From NCBI GenBank assembly GCA_947245585.1, contig CAMXPV010000021.1, positions 1 through 64,000 on the forward strand: a stretch of 64,000 nucleotides of DNA, given 5' to 3'. A program made the translations under genes and the position numbers. How positions within the stretch are numbered: the stretch's first letter is position 1; each line of letters starts with the position of its first letter. This document shows positions 1 to 9,584 of this stretch, piece after piece. The DNA comes from an uncultured Lachnospiraceae bacterium (GTDB taxonomy: Bacteria > Bacillota > Clostridia > Lachnospirales > Lachnospiraceae). The notes under the pieces are model-generated. The model made no database searches and was not told where the DNA came from. It worked only from the letters and a program-made list of their open reading frames with translations.

Positions 1-43
1 AAAAAAGAACCTCTGCTGTGCTGCTGCATAACAGGGGTTCTTT
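1..43 (-). terminator. Intrinsic terminator for the mutS2/two-component operon
   Basis: Bases 4-15 pair with 32-43 (12 bp with one G-U) around a 16-base loop. On the minus strand the stem is followed by six T, the form of a Rho-independent terminator. It lies about 260 bases beyond the kinase stop codon at 305, so the minus-strand transcript would cross the trmL remnant in antisense before ending here. Confidence 0.6.
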
Positions 44-45
44 GA

Positions 46-300
46 CAGTCTGAACGCCTCTATACGGAGGCGTCTTTTGGAAACGATGACTATATTATGT
101 TTGGCAAAGAGAGCGCCGGCATCCCGGAAGAGCTTCTGGTGGAACATGAGGAGACCTGCGTCAGGATTCCCATGCTTACAAAGATACGGTCATTGAATCT
201 TTCCAATGCCGTTGCCGTGGTGCTATATGAAGCCCTGCGGCAGAATCAATTTGCAGGAATGCAGCGGGAAGGGGAGCTGCACCGGCTTAATTGGAATTAA
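46..300 (+). pseudogene. trmL: 3' fragment of trmL, tRNA (cytidine/uridine-34 2'-O) methyltransferase
   Basis: The reading frame gives the C-terminal half of a SPOUT methyltransferase of the TrmL/CspR type: a YTEASFG stretch, then MFGKESAGIPEELL, RIPMLTKIRSLNLSNAVA and YEALRQNQF, which form the family's knotted SAM-binding region. TrmL modifies the wobble base of tRNA-Leu. The similarity begins near base 52. An in-frame TGA stands at 43-45, and the bases before it form a terminator hairpin rather than the middle of the enzyme. An ATG at 97 could in principle start a 67-residue peptide, but it lacks the N-terminal half. I read this as a decayed, 5'-lost gene; because the window starts at base 1, a longer upstream part cannot be excluded. 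Confidence 0.6.
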
Positions 301-304
301 GTGG

Positions 305-1729
305 TCAGTCATCATCTTCCACTGCCGATTTTGGCAGGGAGAAGATAAACTCAGTTCCCACGCCCTCGGTGCTGATTACGTTGATATTTTCCCCGTGGGC
401 CTGTATGATTTCTTTTGTGATGGACAGGCCGAGGCCTGTTCCTTTCTTATCTTTTCCTCTGGAGAGATCAGACTTGTAGAATCGATCCCAGATCAGTTTC
501 AGGTCGTCTTTAGGTATGCCGATTCCGGCATCTTTTACACTGACAAACACTTTATTATGTTTTTCCGTTGTCTCTATTTTAATCAGAGAATCGTGGTGGC
601 TGAACTTGATGGCATTGTCCAGTAGATTGTAAAGAACCTGTTGGATTTTGTCCATATCGGCGACCACATACATTTCGTCGCCTGTAAGCACCAACTCAAT
701 GCCGATTGTTTTTTGACGGCAGGTGCCCTCAAAGGAGGCGGCAACATTGCGGATCACGGCATTGATTTCGAAGTCTGCCTTATTCAAAATGATTCCCTTG
801 GTATTCAAGTTATTGAGCGTGAGGAGGCTGTTGGTCAGTTTTGTAAGACGCTCTGTCTCGTTTAAGACAATATTTAAATATTTTTCATAGGCGTCCGGGG
901 CAATGGTGCCGTCCAACATGGCTTTCAGATACCCTTCAATGGATGTCAGGGGGGAGCGGAAGTCGTGGGAGACATTGGCCACAAATTTTTTCTGGTCGTC
1001 CTCTGAGCGGGCGATCTCGCTTGCCATGTAGGAGAGGGTGGCCGCCAGATAACCCATTTCGTCCTCGCTTTCCACACTGAACTCGTAGTGCATGTTGCCG
1101 CTTGCGTACTGCTCGGTCGCCTCCGTAATTTTGCGCAGAGGAATATAGACCATTTCCGTGAAAAAAATCAGAATGATCAGGGACAGTAAAAAGAGAATAA
1201 GCAGCATAATGTAGGAGATATTTAAAAGTTGGTCTGTCTCGGCCTGAATCGTGTCAAGAGCCGCATGAATTACCACATACCCTTTCACTTTATAATTGGA
1301 GGTAATGGGGGCGAATACACTCAGCATTTCTCTGTCAAAGGTTTGAAAAAAATCGCCCACAGTGTAGTAGGAACCGGCGGTAATGGTTGGATCAAAATTC
1401 TCTACTACATTTTCATTTTCCACATCCACCGGGGCGGAAGAGTCCAAAACCATGCGGCCGGAAGGATTGATGATCCAGATGGTGGCGTTCAGATAGGTGT
1501 CCAGAGCGTCCAACTGCGTTTTTACGGTCTCCAAAGAGGCCTCCGTATTGTAGAGGTCGGTAGCGTAAGTGTTTGCAATGAGGGTTGCCTCCCGGTAGAG
1601 AGAATCCGCCTTCTCTTTCGTGAGATGGTTTATGGTCATGTCAGACACAAAGGTGGCTACTACCACGAAGCCGAACAGCGCAAAAATAATATAGGCCAGT
1701 ATTAATTTCAGGTACAGCGTTTTTCTCAT
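305..1729 (-). CDS. Sensor histidine kinase, OmpR-partner (WalK/PhoR-like)
   Basis: This is a 474-residue membrane sensor kinase. Residues about 8-28 and 172-195 are membrane segments enclosing an extracytoplasmic sensor domain of about 140 residues. A HAMP linker follows (about 192-245), then a HisKA domain with phosphoacceptor His255 in NVSHDFRSPL, and a HATPase domain with the N box near 367-376, DAGIGIP at 400-406 and GTGLGLSI at 430-437. All catalytic motifs are intact. Its ATG overlaps the stop of the regulator gene by four bases, so the pair is translationally coupled and should phosphorylate together. The signal is not evident from sequence. The gene ends in an acidic EDDD tail. Confidence 0.93.
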   Translation of the reverse strand: MRKTLYLKLILAYIIFALFGFVVVATFVSDMTINHLTKEKADSLYREATLIANTYATDLYNTEASLETVKTQLDALDTYLNATIWIINPSGRMVLDSSAPVDVENENVVENFDPTITAGSYYTVGDFFQTFDREMLSVFAPITSNYKVKGYVVIHAALDTIQAETDQLLNISYIMLLILFLLSLIILIFFTEMVYIPLRKITEATEQYASGNMHYEFSVESEDEMGYLAATLSYMASEIARSEDDQKKFVANVSHDFRSPLTSIEGYLKAMLDGTIAPDAYEKYLNIVLNETERLTKLTNSLLTLNNLNTKGIILNKADFEINAVIRNVAASFEGTCRQKTIGIELVLTGDEMYVVADMDKIQQVLYNLLDNAIKFSHHDSLIKIETTEKHNKVFVSVKDAGIGIPKDDLKLIWDRFYKSDLSRGKDKKGTGLGLSITKEIIQAHGENINVISTEGVGTEFIFSLPKSAVEDDD

Positions 1730-2430
1730 AATGTTTTCGTCTCAAATTTGTAGCCGACGCCCCAGATGGTTGCGATGCGCCAACTCTCATGGTCGTTAAT
1801 TTTTTCGCGGAGCCGCTTGACGTGCACGTCCACCGTGCGGCTGTCGCCGATGTATTCATAGCCCCAAATCTGATCCAGAAGCTGTTCCCTGGAAAAGACA
1901 TGGTTGGGCGAGGAGGCCAGAAAATAGAGAAGCTCCAGTTCCTTTGGAGGCATTTCAATGGTCCTGCCCATATAGATCACAGAGTAGTTTGTCTGATTGA
2001 TAATCAGATCGGGATACTCCACACTCTTAATGTCGGAGTTTTTTGATTCCGCCACTGCCGGTTTATAGCGGCGGAGCACCGCCTTGACGCGGGCCACCAA
2101 CTCCTTTGAGTCAAAAGGTTTCTCCATGTAATCGTCTGCGCCCAATTCTAAGCCCAACACTTTGTCAAAAACCTCGCCCTTGGCGGAGAGCATAATAATG
2201 GGCAGGGTGGATTTCGAGCGCACTTCCCGGCAGACCTGATAACCGTCGATTCCCGGAAGCATTAAATCCAGGAGCATCAGATTGGGCTCAAAGCTGTCCA
2301 CCGCCGCGAGGGCGGATTCCCCATCACCTGCAATCATAGTCTCAAAGCATTCTTTCGTCAGATAGAGGGAGATGAGTTCCGCAATATTGTTGTCGTCGTC
2401 TACAATTAAGATTTTTTGTTTGTTTACCAT
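1726..2430 (-). CDS. OmpR/PhoB-family response regulator
   Basis: A 234-residue DNA-binding response regulator. The receiver domain (about 1-120) has the acidic pocket DDD at 11-13, phosphoacceptor Asp55 in LLDLMLPGIDG and the conserved Lys in EKPF. A winged-helix Trans_reg_C domain follows (about 140-232), with the SRTVDVHVKRLREKI recognition helix. It overlaps the kinase gene by four bases and starts 29 bases after the mutS2 stop, behind an AAGGAGG ribosome binding site, so the three genes are probably one operon. The target genes are not visible. Confidence 0.95.
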   Translation of the reverse strand: MVNKQKILIVDDDNNIAELISLYLTKECFETMIAGDGESALAAVDSFEPNLMLLDLMLPGIDGYQVCREVRSKSTLPIIMLSAKGEVFDKVLGLELGADDYMEKPFDSKELVARVKAVLRRYKPAVAESKNSDIKSVEYPDLIINQTNYSVIYMGRTIEMPPKELELLYFLASSPNHVFSREQLLDQIWGYEYIGDSRTVDVHVKRLREKINDHESWRIATIWGVGYKFETKTL

Positions 2431-2459
2431 GATAGCCTCCTTATCAGAGCAGTTACACG

Positions 2460-4832
2460 CTAATCTTTAAATTCCGCAATGGTAACGCCGGCATCGCCTT
2501 CCCCGAATTCTCCCAAACGAAAATTCTTTACGGTTTTGTTTTTGCGCAGATAATTTTGTACCGCTTTTCGCAGCGCGCCCGTTCCTTTGCCGTGGACAAT
2601 GCGTACACTCGGAAGATGGGCCAGGTAGGCATCGTCCAAATATTTATCCAATTCTGAGAGCGCCTCGTCCACGGTCTTGCCGAGAAGATTAATTTCCGTG
2701 GAGACGGAGTAAGACTTGGACATTTTGAGCCTGCCGGAGGAGCTTCTCTGCATTTTATCGGTGCGCACTGTCTCTTCTTCCAGTAAAACAAGGTCGTTTA
2801 GGGAAACCTGAGAGCGGATGATACCGCACTGTACAAAGAGTCTCCCGTTTTTATCGGGAAGGGAACTGACGGTTCCTTTTAATCCCATGGAGACAACCTT
2901 TACGCTGTCGCCCAGTCTGATCTGGTTTGGCTTTAACGTCTTATGGGCAGGAGCGTTGGACTTGAGAGATAATTTTTCATTTTTCTCGGAGATTTTTTCG
3001 CTCACCTTGCGGCGGGATTTTTCCAAATCTTTTATGGAAGTATTTCCGGCCTTCTGGAAGGTGCGAATGGTTTCGTCAGCCAGTTCCTTTGCACTTTGCA
3101 GGATTTCGCGGGCTTCTTCGTTGGCCTCTCTTATGATGCGGTCGCGGGACTGGTCTATCTTTTCCTGCTTGGATTCAAGACGTTCCTTTAGGGTTTGCAC
3201 TTCCAGCTTGTAGGCTTCAATCTCCGCCTGCTCCTTCTCAATGGTAATACGGCTGTTTTCCAGATTGGCCAACAGATCTTCAAAACTTTCCTTGTCCTGC
3301 GTAATATGTTTCCTGGCATCCTCAATGATATAGTCCGGCAGCCCCAGCCTTGCGGAAATAGAAAAGGCGTTGCTCTTGCCGGGTATGCCAATCAAAAGAC
3401 GGTAGGTGGGGCGCAGAGTTTCCACATCAAATTCGCAGCAGGCATTTTCCACAAACGGCGTGGAGAGGGCATAAACTTTCAACTCGCTGTAGTGGGTGGT
3501 TGCCATGGTGCGGATGCCCCTGCCATGCAGGTGATCCAAAACGGAGATTGCCAGCGCTGCGCCCTCGGTAGGGTCTGTTCCCGCGCCCAACTCATCAAAC
3601 AGACAGAGGGAATCCGTGTCTGCCTCCCGCAAAATGGATACGATGCTGGTCATGTGGGAGGAGAACGTGGAGAGGCTCTGCTCAATGCTCTGCTCGTCTC
3701 CAATGTCCGCATAGATTTCCCGGAAGATGGAGAGCTGAGAACGGTCCATGGCAGGAATATGAAGTCCTGCCTGTCCCATCAGGGACAAAAGCCCGGCTGT
3801 CTTTAATGCCACCGTTTTTCCACCCGTGTTGGGACCGGTGATGATGAGCAGATCAAAATCAATACCGAGTAAGATATCTACGGGCACCACCTGCTTTTTA
3901 TCAATGAGGGGATGGCGTCCTTTGCGGATATGGATTTGATGATCCGTATTGAAAAGGGGCATGGAAGCGTTCTGTTCCATGGCGAGGGACGCTTTGGCAA
4001 AGATAAAATCCAGATTGGTCATGGCTTCCTGATTTGCGGCCAGTTCACGGATGTAATCTGTCGCCTGTGCACTTAAGGAGGCCAGAACCGCTTCGATTTC
4101 TTCCTTTTCCCGGATGGATAATTCTTTTAACTCGTTGTTCAGATTGACCACCGCTGCAGGTTCAATAAAAAAAGTGGAGCCGGTGGAGGACTGGTCGTGC
4201 ACCATACCCGGCACCTGGCTTTTGTATTCCGATTTCACGGGAATGCAGTAGCGGTTGTCGCGCATGGTTACCACGGCATCCTGTAGGTAGGTGCGCAGAG
4301 AGCCGTTGATCATGGAGTTTAGCTGGGAATGGATTCTGTCGTTGGTAATGGCCATGCTGCGGCGAACATGTTTTAACGCGGGACTCGCGTCGTCGGCAAT
4401 TTCATCCTCAGACAGAATACATCTGTTAATTTCGCCTGCAAGGGGCGTAAGCGGTTCAAGCATGTCAAACCAGACATCCAGAGAATCGCCGGGAATATCG
4501 TCCCGTTCCCTGCGGCCATAGGCTTTGACACGGTTTACATTCTCAAGGAAAGAGGCAATGCGCAGAAGCTCAGCAATAGACAAAATGCTTCCCACTTCCA
4601 GAGATTTCAAGCTCATGCCAAGGTCTTTGTTACTGCCAAAGGAGGTGGAACCCTTGGCGAAAAGACGGCCAAGGGCATCTGCAGTCTGTGTCTGCGCTGC
4701 CTGAATCTCATTTAGATCCGTCATGGGAAGCAGCGCGGCAGCCAGTCTTTTGCCCGGTTCGGAGGTGGCTTTCTCTGTCAGCTGTGCAATTATTTTATGA
4801 TATTCTAAAACCCGTAATACTTTGTCGTTCAT
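2460..4832 (-). CDS. mutS2: MutS2, ribosome-collision/recombination ATPase with Smr domain
   Basis: A 790-residue MutS2, the usual length. It lacks the mismatch-recognition domains of MutS and starts directly with the core/clamp helices. The Walker A motif GPNTGGKT is at 333-340, the Walker B and signature region with DELGAGTDPTEG follows, and then the THYSEL switch. A long charged coiled coil (about 510-640) leads to a KOW-like segment and a C-terminal Smr endonuclease domain (about 710-790) with the HGKGTGALR motif. In Bacillus, MutS2 binds collided ribosomes and in other bacteria it limits recombination. The TfoX, Fpg and RlmD genes elsewhere in the window are not linked to it. It is the first gene of the minus-strand operon with the two-component pair, an unusual partnership with no obvious functional reason. 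Confidence 0.97.
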   Translation of the reverse strand: MNDKVLRVLEYHKIIAQLTEKATSEPGKRLAAALLPMTDLNEIQAAQTQTADALGRLFAKGSTSFGSNKDLGMSLKSLEVGSILSIAELLRIASFLENVNRVKAYGRRERDDIPGDSLDVWFDMLEPLTPLAGEINRCILSEDEIADDASPALKHVRRSMAITNDRIHSQLNSMINGSLRTYLQDAVVTMRDNRYCIPVKSEYKSQVPGMVHDQSSTGSTFFIEPAAVVNLNNELKELSIREKEEIEAVLASLSAQATDYIRELAANQEAMTNLDFIFAKASLAMEQNASMPLFNTDHQIHIRKGRHPLIDKKQVVPVDILLGIDFDLLIITGPNTGGKTVALKTAGLLSLMGQAGLHIPAMDRSQLSIFREIYADIGDEQSIEQSLSTFSSHMTSIVSILREADTDSLCLFDELGAGTDPTEGAALAISVLDHLHGRGIRTMATTHYSELKVYALSTPFVENACCEFDVETLRPTYRLLIGIPGKSNAFSISARLGLPDYIIEDARKHITQDKESFEDLLANLENSRITIEKEQAEIEAYKLEVQTLKERLESKQEKIDQSRDRIIREANEEAREILQSAKELADETIRTFQKAGNTSIKDLEKSRRKVSEKISEKNEKLSLKSNAPAHKTLKPNQIRLGDSVKVVSMGLKGTVSSLPDKNGRLFVQCGIIRSQVSLNDLVLLEEETVRTDKMQRSSSGRLKMSKSYSVSTEINLLGKTVDEALSELDKYLDDAYLAHLPSVRIVHGKGTGALRKAVQNYLRKNKTVKNFRLGEFGEGDAGVTIAEFKD

Positions 4833-5043
4833 AGATGTCCTTTCTTATATATAAAATCACATTTATCTTACCATAAAAGCCAGGTAATTACTATGAAAGT
4901 TTTCCCGGTTTTAAGATCAAACGTTACTTATTATGTGTAAGATGAGCGAGGATTTACAAAAAAGGACGAGCGTCCTATAATAAAATTATTATTCCGAAAG
5001 ATCTGGAAGAAGGAATGGAAGTGCAGAGGAGGTAAATGCGGAT

Positions 5044-5838
5044 ATGAAGAATTATTCGGAAGATGAAAGCAGGCAGTATCATATTCAAGTGGCGCAGGGG
5101 GAGGTGGGCCGGTATGTAATTATGCCAGGCGATCCGAAAAGATGCGTAAAGATTGCGCAATATTTTGACAATCCGGTTTTGATCGCCGATAATAGAGAAT
5201 ATATTACCTATACCGGAACGCTAAATGGCGTTAAGGTGAGCGTGACATCCACGGGAATCGGCGGTCCTTCGGCTTCGATCGCGATGGAAGAGCTGTATCG
5301 GTGCGGTGCAGATACCTTCGTCCGCATTGGGACCTGCGGCGGGATGCAGACTGAGGTGAAAAGCGGCGATGTGGTGATTGCCACGGGGGCTGTCCGTATG
5401 GAGGGAACAAGCAGGGAATATGCGCCCATCGAATTTCCCGCGGTGGCTGATCTTACCGTGACAAACGCTTTGGTGGAGGCGGCGGGTAAAAAAGGGTATC
5501 CTTTCCACACAGGTGTGGTGCAGTGTAAGGATTCCTTTTACGGACAGCACGAGCCGGAGGTGAAACCGGTCAGTTATGAATTACTCAATAAATGGGAGGC
5601 GTGGAAACGGTTGGGATGTCTTGCGTCCGAGATGGAGTCGGCGGCATTGTTTGTCGTGGCAAGTGCGCTCCATGTGAGAGTGGGTTCCTGCTTTTTGGTG
5701 GTGGCGAATCAGGAGAGGGAAAAACTCGGAATGGAAAATCCTGTGGTGCATGATACGGATATGGCGATTCAGGTGGCCGTGGAGGCGATACGGGAATTGA
5801 TTGAAAAAGATGCCGAAAAGGAGAAGAAAAATGGATAA
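5044..5838 (+). CDS. udp: Uridine phosphorylase
   Basis: A 264-residue PNP/UDP-family nucleoside phosphorylase. The phosphate-binding GDP is at 29-31, RIGTCGG at 94-100 and the ribose-contacting SEMESAAL region at about 195-202. It splits uridine (and probably deoxyuridine) with phosphate to give uracil and (deoxy)ribose-1-phosphate in the cytoplasm. The ribosome binding site is GAGGAGGT at 5026-5033; an earlier ATG at 5036 is out of frame. It opens a tight operon with deoC, cdd and deoB, which supports a nucleoside-catabolic role. The 211 bases before it contain no gene and no promoter I can assign with confidence. Confidence 0.93.
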   Translation: MKNYSEDESRQYHIQVAQGEVGRYVIMPGDPKRCVKIAQYFDNPVLIADNREYITYTGTLNGVKVSVTSTGIGGPSASIAMEELYRCGADTFVRIGTCGGMQTEVKSGDVVIATGAVRMEGTSREYAPIEFPAVADLTVTNALVEAAGKKGYPFHTGVVQCKDSFYGQHEPEVKPVSYELLNKWEAWKRLGCLASEMESAALFVVASALHVRVGSCFLVVANQEREKLGMENPVVHDTDMAIQVAVEAIRELIEKDAEKEKKNG

Positions 5839-6496
5839 GAGTGAAGTGTTAAAACATGTGGATCACACGCTGCTGTTGCAGCCGTCAACATGGGAGGAGA
5901 TCAGACAGATCTGTGACGATGCCATGAAGTATCAGACCGCATCTGTCTGTATTCCGCCCTGCTATGTGAAGCAGGCCCATGAATATATGGGAGAGCGGAT
6001 GGCAGTTTGTACGGTGATCGGATTTCCAAACGGCAATATGACCACCGCGGCCAAGGAGTTTGAGACGAAGGATGCGATCGCAAACGGTGCGTCCGAAATC
6101 GACATGGTGATCAATATCGGATGGGTGAAAGATAATAGATACGATCTGGTGGAGGAAGAGATTCGCACCTTGAAGGCGGCATGCGGTGAAAGAATCTTAA
6201 AGGTTATCATCGAAACCTGCCTGCTCACGGACGAGGAGAAAATCAAAATGTGTCAGGTCGTGACGGAGGCGGGGGCGGATTATATTAAAACATCTACCGG
6301 ATTTTCCACCGGCGGCGCTACCTTTGCAGATGTGGAGCTGTTTGCAAAACATGTGGGACCGCAGGTGAAGATCAAGGCGGCGGGCGGTATTTCTTCCATG
6401 GCGGATGCAGAGAAGTTTCTTGCGCTTGGAGCGGACCGTCTGGGTACAAGCCGGATCGTAAAGATCATTAAGAACGAAGAAGCGACGGGATATTAA
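5831..6496 (+). CDS. deoC: Deoxyribose-phosphate aldolase
   Basis: A class I aldolase that splits 2-deoxyribose-5-phosphate into glyceraldehyde-3-phosphate and acetaldehyde. With the start at 5831 it is 221 residues, the family length. Key residues are Asp91 (EIDMVINIG), Schiff-base Lys153 (YIKTSTGF) and proton-relay Lys182 (VKIKAAGG). An in-frame ATG at 5801 exists but lies inside udp and has no ribosome binding site, while AAGGAG at 5818-5823 fits 5831. The gene overlaps udp by eight bases. It acts after the phosphopentomutase encoded two genes downstream. Confidence 0.96.
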   Translation: MDKSEVLKHVDHTLLLQPSTWEEIRQICDDAMKYQTASVCIPPCYVKQAHEYMGERMAVCTVIGFPNGNMTTAAKEFETKDAIANGASEIDMVINIGWVKDNRYDLVEEEIRTLKAACGERILKVIIETCLLTDEEKIKMCQVVTEAGADYIKTSTGFSTGGATFADVELFAKHVGPQVKIKAAGGISSMADAEKFLALGADRLGTSRIVKIIKNEEATGY

Positions 6497-6519
6497 GCCT
6501 TCAAGGACAGGGGAGAACG

Positions 6520-6939
6520 ATGGATAGAGAATTGGTACAAAAAATGATAGATCTGGCGACAGAGCAGTTAGCGCATTCTTATACACCCTATTCCCATTTC
6601 AAGGTGGGCGCAGCGCTTCTCACAAGAGAGGGAAAGCTCTACACGGGCTGTAATATTGAGAACGCGGCATATACACCCACAAACTGCGCGGAGCGTACCG
6701 CTTTTTTCAAGGCTGTCAGCGAGGGAGAACGGGAGTTTCGGGCGATCTGCATTGTGGGAGGCAAAGATGGTATCCTGACAGATTATACGGCTCCTTGCGG
6801 CGTGTGCAGACAGGTGATGATGGAGTTTTGCAATCCGGAAACTTTTCAGATAATTTTAGCTGTGAGCAGGGAGCAATATGAAATCTTTACTTTAAAGGAA
6901 ATGCAGCCCCTGGGTTTTGGACCAGACAATTTGGCATAA
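6520..6939 (+). CDS. cdd: Cytidine deaminase
   Basis: A 139-residue tetrameric-type zinc cytidine deaminase. It has the catalytic Cys56-Ala57-Glu58 (NCAERTA) and the zinc-binding PCGVC at 92-96, with the substrate loop NIENAAYTP before them. It converts cytidine and deoxycytidine to uridine and deoxyuridine, the substrates of the uridine phosphorylase at the head of the operon. It lies 23 bases after deoC and 15 bases before deoB. Confidence 0.97.
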   Translation: MDRELVQKMIDLATEQLAHSYTPYSHFKVGAALLTREGKLYTGCNIENAAYTPTNCAERTAFFKAVSEGEREFRAICIVGGKDGILTDYTAPCGVCRQVMMEFCNPETFQIILAVSREQYEIFTLKEMQPLGFGPDNLA

Positions 6940-6954
6940 TAGAAAGGCAGGAAT

Positions 6955-8145
6955 ATGGAGAAATATAAAAGAGTTTTTGTAATCGTTCTCGACTCGCTCG
7001 GGATTGGTGCGATGCCGGATTCCGAAAAATTTGGAGATAAGGGTGTGGACACGTTTGGTCACATTTTGGAACAAATGGGAAGCCTTGCGATACCAAATCT
7101 CAAAAAATTGGGTTTGCTTAATCTTCATTGTGCAGGCAATATGAGGGCGGAGGAAAATCCCGTAGGGCGTTATATGCGGTTGGGGGAGGCGAGTAACGGC
7201 AAGGACACCATGACCGGACACTGGGAAATGATGGGAATCAAGACCGAGAAGCCTTTTCAGACGTTTACGGACACCGGATTTCCGCCGGAATTGATTGCGG
7301 AGCTTGAGAGACGCTGTGGGAAGAAAGTGATCGGAAATAAGAGCGCCAGCGGTACGGAGATTATCGAGGAGTTAGGGGAGGAGGAGATCAACACCGGCGC
7401 TATGATCGTGTATACGTCGGCCGATTCCGTATTGCAGATTTGCGGCAACGAGGAAACCTTTGATCTGAAAAATCTGTATCGCTGCTGCGAGATTGCGCGT
7501 GATATTACCATGAAGGATGAGTGGAAAGTCGGCCGTGTCATTGCAAGACCTTACGTGGGGAAAAAGAAAGGCGAATTTAAACGGACCAGCAATCGCCATG
7601 ATTATGCTTTAAAACCGCCTATGCCGACAGTTTTAAACGCGCTTAAGGACGGCGGGCTTGATGTGATCGGCGTTGGAAAGATCAACGATATTTTCTGCGG
7701 CGAAGGTATCACGAAGACGTACCACTCGGACAGTTCCGTGCACGGAATGGAGCAGACCATAGAAATCTGCAGGGAGGATTTTCACGGGCTTTGTTTTGTC
7801 AATCTGGTGGATTTCGATGCGCTGTGGGGACACCGCAGAAATGTGGAAGGATATGGACGGGAGATAGAAAAATTTGATAAAAATCTGGGTGTTCTGCTGC
7901 AGGAATTGAGGGAAGACGATCTCCTGATTCTGACGGCGGATCACGGGAACGATCCGACCTACAGCGGAACCGATCACACGAGAGAATATGTGCCGTTTTT
8001 GTCTTATACAAAGAAGATGGAAAAGGGAGGCGCTTTGGAAAACAGGGAAACCTTTGCGGTCATCGGGGCTTCTGTGGCAAAAAACTTTGGCGTGCCGATG
8101 CCGGAAGGAACGATAGGGGAGTCGATTTTACACGAATTAGACTGA
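6955..8145 (+). CDS. deoB: Phosphopentomutase
   Basis: A 396-residue alkaline-phosphatase-superfamily mutase that interconverts (deoxy)ribose-1-phosphate and -5-phosphate using two Mn2+ ions. The N-terminal metal site [11 protein letters not shown] is at 13-23. Thr85 in KDTMTGHWE is at the position of the phosphorylated threonine of the family. The second metal cluster is [18 protein letters not shown] near residues 322-339. It completes the pathway from uridine or deoxyuridine to ribose-5-phosphate or the DeoC substrate. Length and motifs are complete. Confidence 0.97.
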   Translation: MEKYKRVFVIVLDSLGIGAMPDSEKFGDKGVDTFGHILEQMGSLAIPNLKKLGLLNLHCAGNMRAEENPVGRYMRLGEASNGKDTMTGHWEMMGIKTEKPFQTFTDTGFPPELIAELERRCGKKVIGNKSASGTEIIEELGEEEINTGAMIVYTSADSVLQICGNEETFDLKNLYRCCEIARDITMKDEWKVGRVIARPYVGKKKGEFKRTSNRHDYALKPPMPTVLNALKDGGLDVIGVGKINDIFCGEGITKTYHSDSSVHGMEQTIEICREDFHGLCFVNLVDFDALWGHRRNVEGYGREIEKFDKNLGVLLQELREDDLLILTADHGNDPTYSGTDHTREYVPFLSYTKKMEKGGALENRETFAVIGASVAKNFGVPMPEGTIGESILHELD

Positions 8146-8183
8146 GACGAATGCCGGAAGACAGGAAAGAGGAGTAAATGCGT

Positions 8184-9566
8184 ATGGCCGAATCGGACAA
8201 AGAACAAAATCAAATACAAGGGGATCCTGTGAAGGAGCAGGCGCAGTACACGCCTTCCGTACAGCCGGAGTTCATGCGGGAAAAAATCAAACAAAAACCG
8301 GTCAATAAGAAGAAGCTCCTGCGAAGAACAGTGATCACGGCGGTGATGGCGGTGGTATTTGGGTTGGTGGCTTGTGTGACTTTTTTGATATTGGAGCCGA
8401 TGATCAGCAATCGCCTTTATCCCGAGGAAGAGCCGGCAGAGATTGAGTTTCCGGAGGAGACCCTGACGGAGGAGATGAAGCCGGAAGATATGTTGGTCAA
8501 TGAGGAGGACGTGGAAGAAGCGATTGAAGCCGAGGAGACGGAACTGGTGGATGAGCAGATCGAGGAGCAGTTAGAGGAGATTCTCTCTAAGGTAGAGTTT
8601 CATTTGGAAGACTATCAGATGCTCTATGACGAGATGCGGGCATTGACAGTAGAGAAGGGCCGTGCTGTTGTTACGGTGGCGGGCGTCACTTCCGATGTGG
8701 ACTGGTTTAATAATATTTATGAGAATGTGGCTTCGGCTTCCGGTGTAATCGTAGCGAACAATGGAAAAGCAATTCTGATTCTTGTCAGCGCGGGAAATTT
8801 AAACGGCGCGGACAGTATCGAGGTAACTTTTTGTGATCAGACACAGGTGGAAGCGGAGCTTGTGCAGAAAGATGAGAATACCGGACTTGCTATTTTATCG
8901 GTTCCTCTTTCCTCGATTGGGGAGAAAACGATGGAGGTGATAGACATTGCAGAATTGGGCAGTTCCAATAGTTCCAATTTGTTGGGGACACCTGTGATAG
9001 CGTTGGGAAGCCCGCTGGGAACCGGCGGATCCATCAGCTACGGTATGGTGACCTCCACGGGAACGATCATTGATCTGCCGGATGCGGCCTATAAACGCAT
9101 CGCAACGGATATCTACGGAAGCCGCAACGCTACAGGTGTTTTGATAAACTTGAAGGGTATGGTGATCGGCATTATAGATAATGTCAATACGGGGAATGAC
9201 ATGAGCAATCTTCTGACAGCCTATGGCGTTACGGAGCTCAAGAGTACCATTGAGCAGATGTCTAACGATAAGGAGCGGGCGTATCTGGGTGTACACGGGG
9301 CGGACGTACCGAAGGAGGCCATTGAGGATACGCAGATTGACACCCCTGCGGGAACCTATATCCGAGAGATTGAGATTGATTCTCCGGCTATGGAGGCCGG
9401 TATTCAGAGCGGTGATGTGGTCACCAGAGTGGGCAATACGGAGATAACGACGTACAATGAACTTCTGGGCATTTTAAAGTCGTCGCAGCCGGGAGATGTG
9501 CTGACGGTTACGTTGACGAGACAGGGGCGGGAAATGAGCGTGGATGTGACGCTTGGAAGTTGGTAG
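8184..9566 (+). CDS. Membrane-anchored HtrA-like PDZ protein lacking the catalytic triad
   Basis: The protein has about 460 residues: a short cytoplasmic N-terminus rich in Lys/Gln, one membrane segment (about 49-70), a very acidic linker (about 80-138), a trypsin-fold domain of the S1C/HtrA type (about 155-360) and a C-terminal PDZ domain (about 363-458). The fold is recognisable from ASGVIVANNGKAILI, the GSPLGTGGSISYGMVTSTG strand and the VLINLKGMVIGI strand. The usual NNHVV, DLAVL and GNSGG motifs read LVSAG, TGLAIL and RNATG, so His, Asp and Ser all appear lost. It is probably an inactive protease serving as a binding or scaffold protein outside the membrane. ATG 8178 is possible, but the GAGGAG site at 8169-8174 fits 8184 better. 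Confidence 0.8.
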   Translation: MAESDKEQNQIQGDPVKEQAQYTPSVQPEFMREKIKQKPVNKKKLLRRTVITAVMAVVFGLVACVTFLILEPMISNRLYPEEEPAEIEFPEETLTEEMKPEDMLVNEEDVEEAIEAEETELVDEQIEEQLEEILSKVEFHLEDYQMLYDEMRALTVEKGRAVVTVAGVTSDVDWFNNIYENVASASGVIVANNGKAILILVSAGNLNGADSIEVTFCDQTQVEAELVQKDENTGLAILSVPLSSIGEKTMEVIDIAELGSSNSSNLLGTPVIALGSPLGTGGSISYGMVTSTGTIIDLPDAAYKRIATDIYGSRNATGVLINLKGMVIGIIDNVNTGNDMSNLLTAYGVTELKSTIEQMSNDKERAYLGVHGADVPKEAIEDTQIDTPAGTYIREIEIDSPAMEAGIQSGDVVTRVGNTEITTYNELLGILKSSQPGDVLTVTLTRQGREMSVDVTLGSW

Positions 9567-9584
9567 AAAGCGATGGAGGGAAAA

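Noticed and set aside
5801-5830. ATG upstream start for deoC
   Set aside because: It lies inside udp, has no ribosome binding site and adds a Lys/Arg-rich stretch not found in the family; 5831 fits.
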